Assembly: GCA_938084085.1 (NCBI GenBank)
Contig: CALKDV010000149.1
Location: 1 to 7,125 of the forward strand
Length of the DNA stretch: 7,125 nt
DNA from: an uncultured Nannocystaceae bacterium
GTDB taxonomy: Bacteria; Myxococcota_A; Polyangia; Nannocystales; Nannocystaceae
Reading direction: 5' to 3'
In this document: piece by piece, positions 6,314 through 7,125 of the stretch
How the letters are laid out: each line of letters opens with the position of its first letter
Numbering within the stretch: position 1 is the first letter of the stretch
Position numbers and translations under genes: made by a program
Notes under the pieces: generated by a model
What the model was told of the DNA's origin: nothing
Database searches by the model: none
What the model saw: the letters and a program-made list of their open reading frames with translations, nothing else

Positions 6314-7125
6314 ATGCGTGCCAGCCCGCCCCCCCTGCGATCGACTCTTGCGTGCCTCCTCCTCGTTGCGTCCAACGGCTGCGGTGACGCGTCCAAGAAT
6401 CGCGACGGCGTGACGCAGAGCACCACGGCGAACGACGCCACGCCCGCGCCGGTCGCCGGCTCACTCCCCGCGCAAGGAGACCTCCCCGAGGTGGACCTCG
6501 CGTCGCTGCGGGGCGGACCAGCGCTGTTCGTGGTGGAGGGCCGAGAGAGCATGGAGAAAGGCCAAAGCAAAGAACTCAAGCTCGCCTTGGACCGCTGGAG
6601 TTATCCCCCGGAGCTGCGGGCCTTCCTCGTCGCCGACGGCCGGCCCTACCGCTTTATCCCTGGGCTTAAAGACATGGCCGCTGAGTTTCTCAATGCCATG
6701 CGCCCCGAGCTGCGGCTGCCGATGTACGCGGACTTTCAAGGAGACGCCCTCAATCCGCTCGGGGTTGAGTCCGGTGCGTTCGAGCTCGTGGTTGTCGACG
6801 CGAGAGGGATCGTCGCGCACCGGCACCGCGGAGATGCCGAAGCCGAAGACATCGAGGCGATCCGGCTCGCTCTCAGTGCGAGCGAGCCCCCCCCGCCACC
6901 CGCCGCGCCACCGTTTCAGGTCGGGGAGCTCAACAACGCGGCCTGCGGCGACCACGGCTGCATTTTTGTGTTTCTAGGGACACGCGTGGAACGGAGCGAG
7001 ATCCCTGGACTCAAATCAGGCGGCTTCGAGGGCAGCCGAGAGGACGCCTTCGCGATGCTCAAAAAAGCGCCGATCCGCCTGCTCTCCCAAGTCGCCACCC
7101 GTTGGGACTACGAGCCCAACCCGAT
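6314..7125 (+). CDS. Lipoprotein with YtfJ-like thioredoxin-fold domain lacking redox Cys, plus second domain (partial, runs off the end)
   Basis: The frame is open for 270 codons to the window edge with no stop, so the 3' end is missing. The signal sequence has Arg near the N-terminus, a Leu/Val core and SNGC with Cys23, a relaxed lipobox followed by GD, so a lipoprotein is likely. Residues about 57-187 follow a redoxin pattern: VDLASLRGG, a beta strand (ALFVVEG), then RESMEKGQ where a thioredoxin would have CxxC. The GRxSxxK-like turn, the late ELVVVDARGIVAHRHRG strand pair and the closing helix recall YtfJ-family proteins, though this is from memory. With no Cys in this domain, thiol redox chemistry there is unlikely. 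A linker with six prolines and alanines (about 191-200) leads to a second region with C211-GDHG-C216, a strand (IFVFLG) and an Arg/Lys-rich helix. I cannot assign it. The ATG at 6314 is chosen because it starts the signal peptide. Confidence 0.83.
   Translation, partial: MRASPPPLRSTLACLLLVASNGCGDASKNRDGVTQSTTANDATPAPVAGSLPAQGDLPEVDLASLRGGPALFVVEGRESMEKGQSKELKLALDRWSYPPELRAFLVADGRPYRFIPGLKDMAAEFLNAMRPELRLPMYADFQGDALNPLGVESGAFELVVVDARGIVAHRHRGDAEAEDIEAIRLALSASEPPPPPAAPPFQVGELNNAACGDHGCIFVFLGTRVERSEIPGLKSGGFEGSREDAFAMLKKAPIRLLSQVATRWDYEPNP

Noticed and set aside
6887..6894. Eight-C run in the terminal lipoprotein as a phase-variation tract
   Set aside because: It encodes the Pro-rich interdomain linker, where C-runs are expected from composition; less notable than the run at 372-380.

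Overview
The window is GC-rich, densely coding bacterial DNA. The best guess for its source is a myxobacterium of the Nannocystineae type (Plesiocystis, Enhygromyxa or Nannocystis-like). The reasons are two lipoproteins with long Gly-Asp dipeptide linkers right after the lipobox Cys, strong G/C preference at third codon positions, and several secreted proteins without close well-known relatives. This assignment is inference, because no rRNA or other marker gene is present.

Layout. Positions 37-4706 hold a three-gene + strand operon: a beta-rich lipoprotein with a Gly-Asp linker (37-1026), a Tat-exported DUF1501 protein of the alkaline-phosphatase/sulfatase-like superfamily (1069-2571), and a lipoprotein with one CxxCH heme site resembling the planctomycete PSCyt2 (DUF1549) / PSD1 (DUF1553) proteins (2568-4706). 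The last two genes overlap by 4 bases (GTGA). The operon meets a minus-strand gene for a secreted, helical-repeat-like protein (4740-5699) tail to tail, and a strong imperfect hairpin (4728-4758) sits between them. Just upstream of that minus-strand gene, and joined to it by a TGATG stop/start overlap, is a 32-codon frame (5699-5797) with a Shine-Dalgarno sequence and helical hydrophobic periodicity; it is probably missed by normal gene calling. Diverging from it is a + strand gene for a small Arg-rich protein with three C-terminal membrane segments (5766-6233). The window ends inside a + strand lipoprotein gene (6314 to beyond 7125) with a YtfJ-like thioredoxin-fold domain lacking the redox cysteines, followed by a Pro-rich linker and a second unrecognised domain.

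How the genes may work together. All three operon products are predicted to leave the cytoplasm: two are lipid-anchored and one uses Tat. DUF1501 proteins are commonly encoded beside DUF1549/DUF1553 or DUF1800 partners in planctomycetes and other bacteria, but the biochemical role of these pairs is not established. Here the pair carries an extra partner, the first lipoprotein, whose linker shares an identical interrupted hexamer pattern with the linker of the heme-site lipoprotein. This three-part exported module is the most interesting system in the window. The coupled small frame at 5699-5797 is the most interesting overlooked element. No tRNA, rRNA, CRISPR, transposon or phage feature was seen, and no gene-free stretch exceeds 300 bases.
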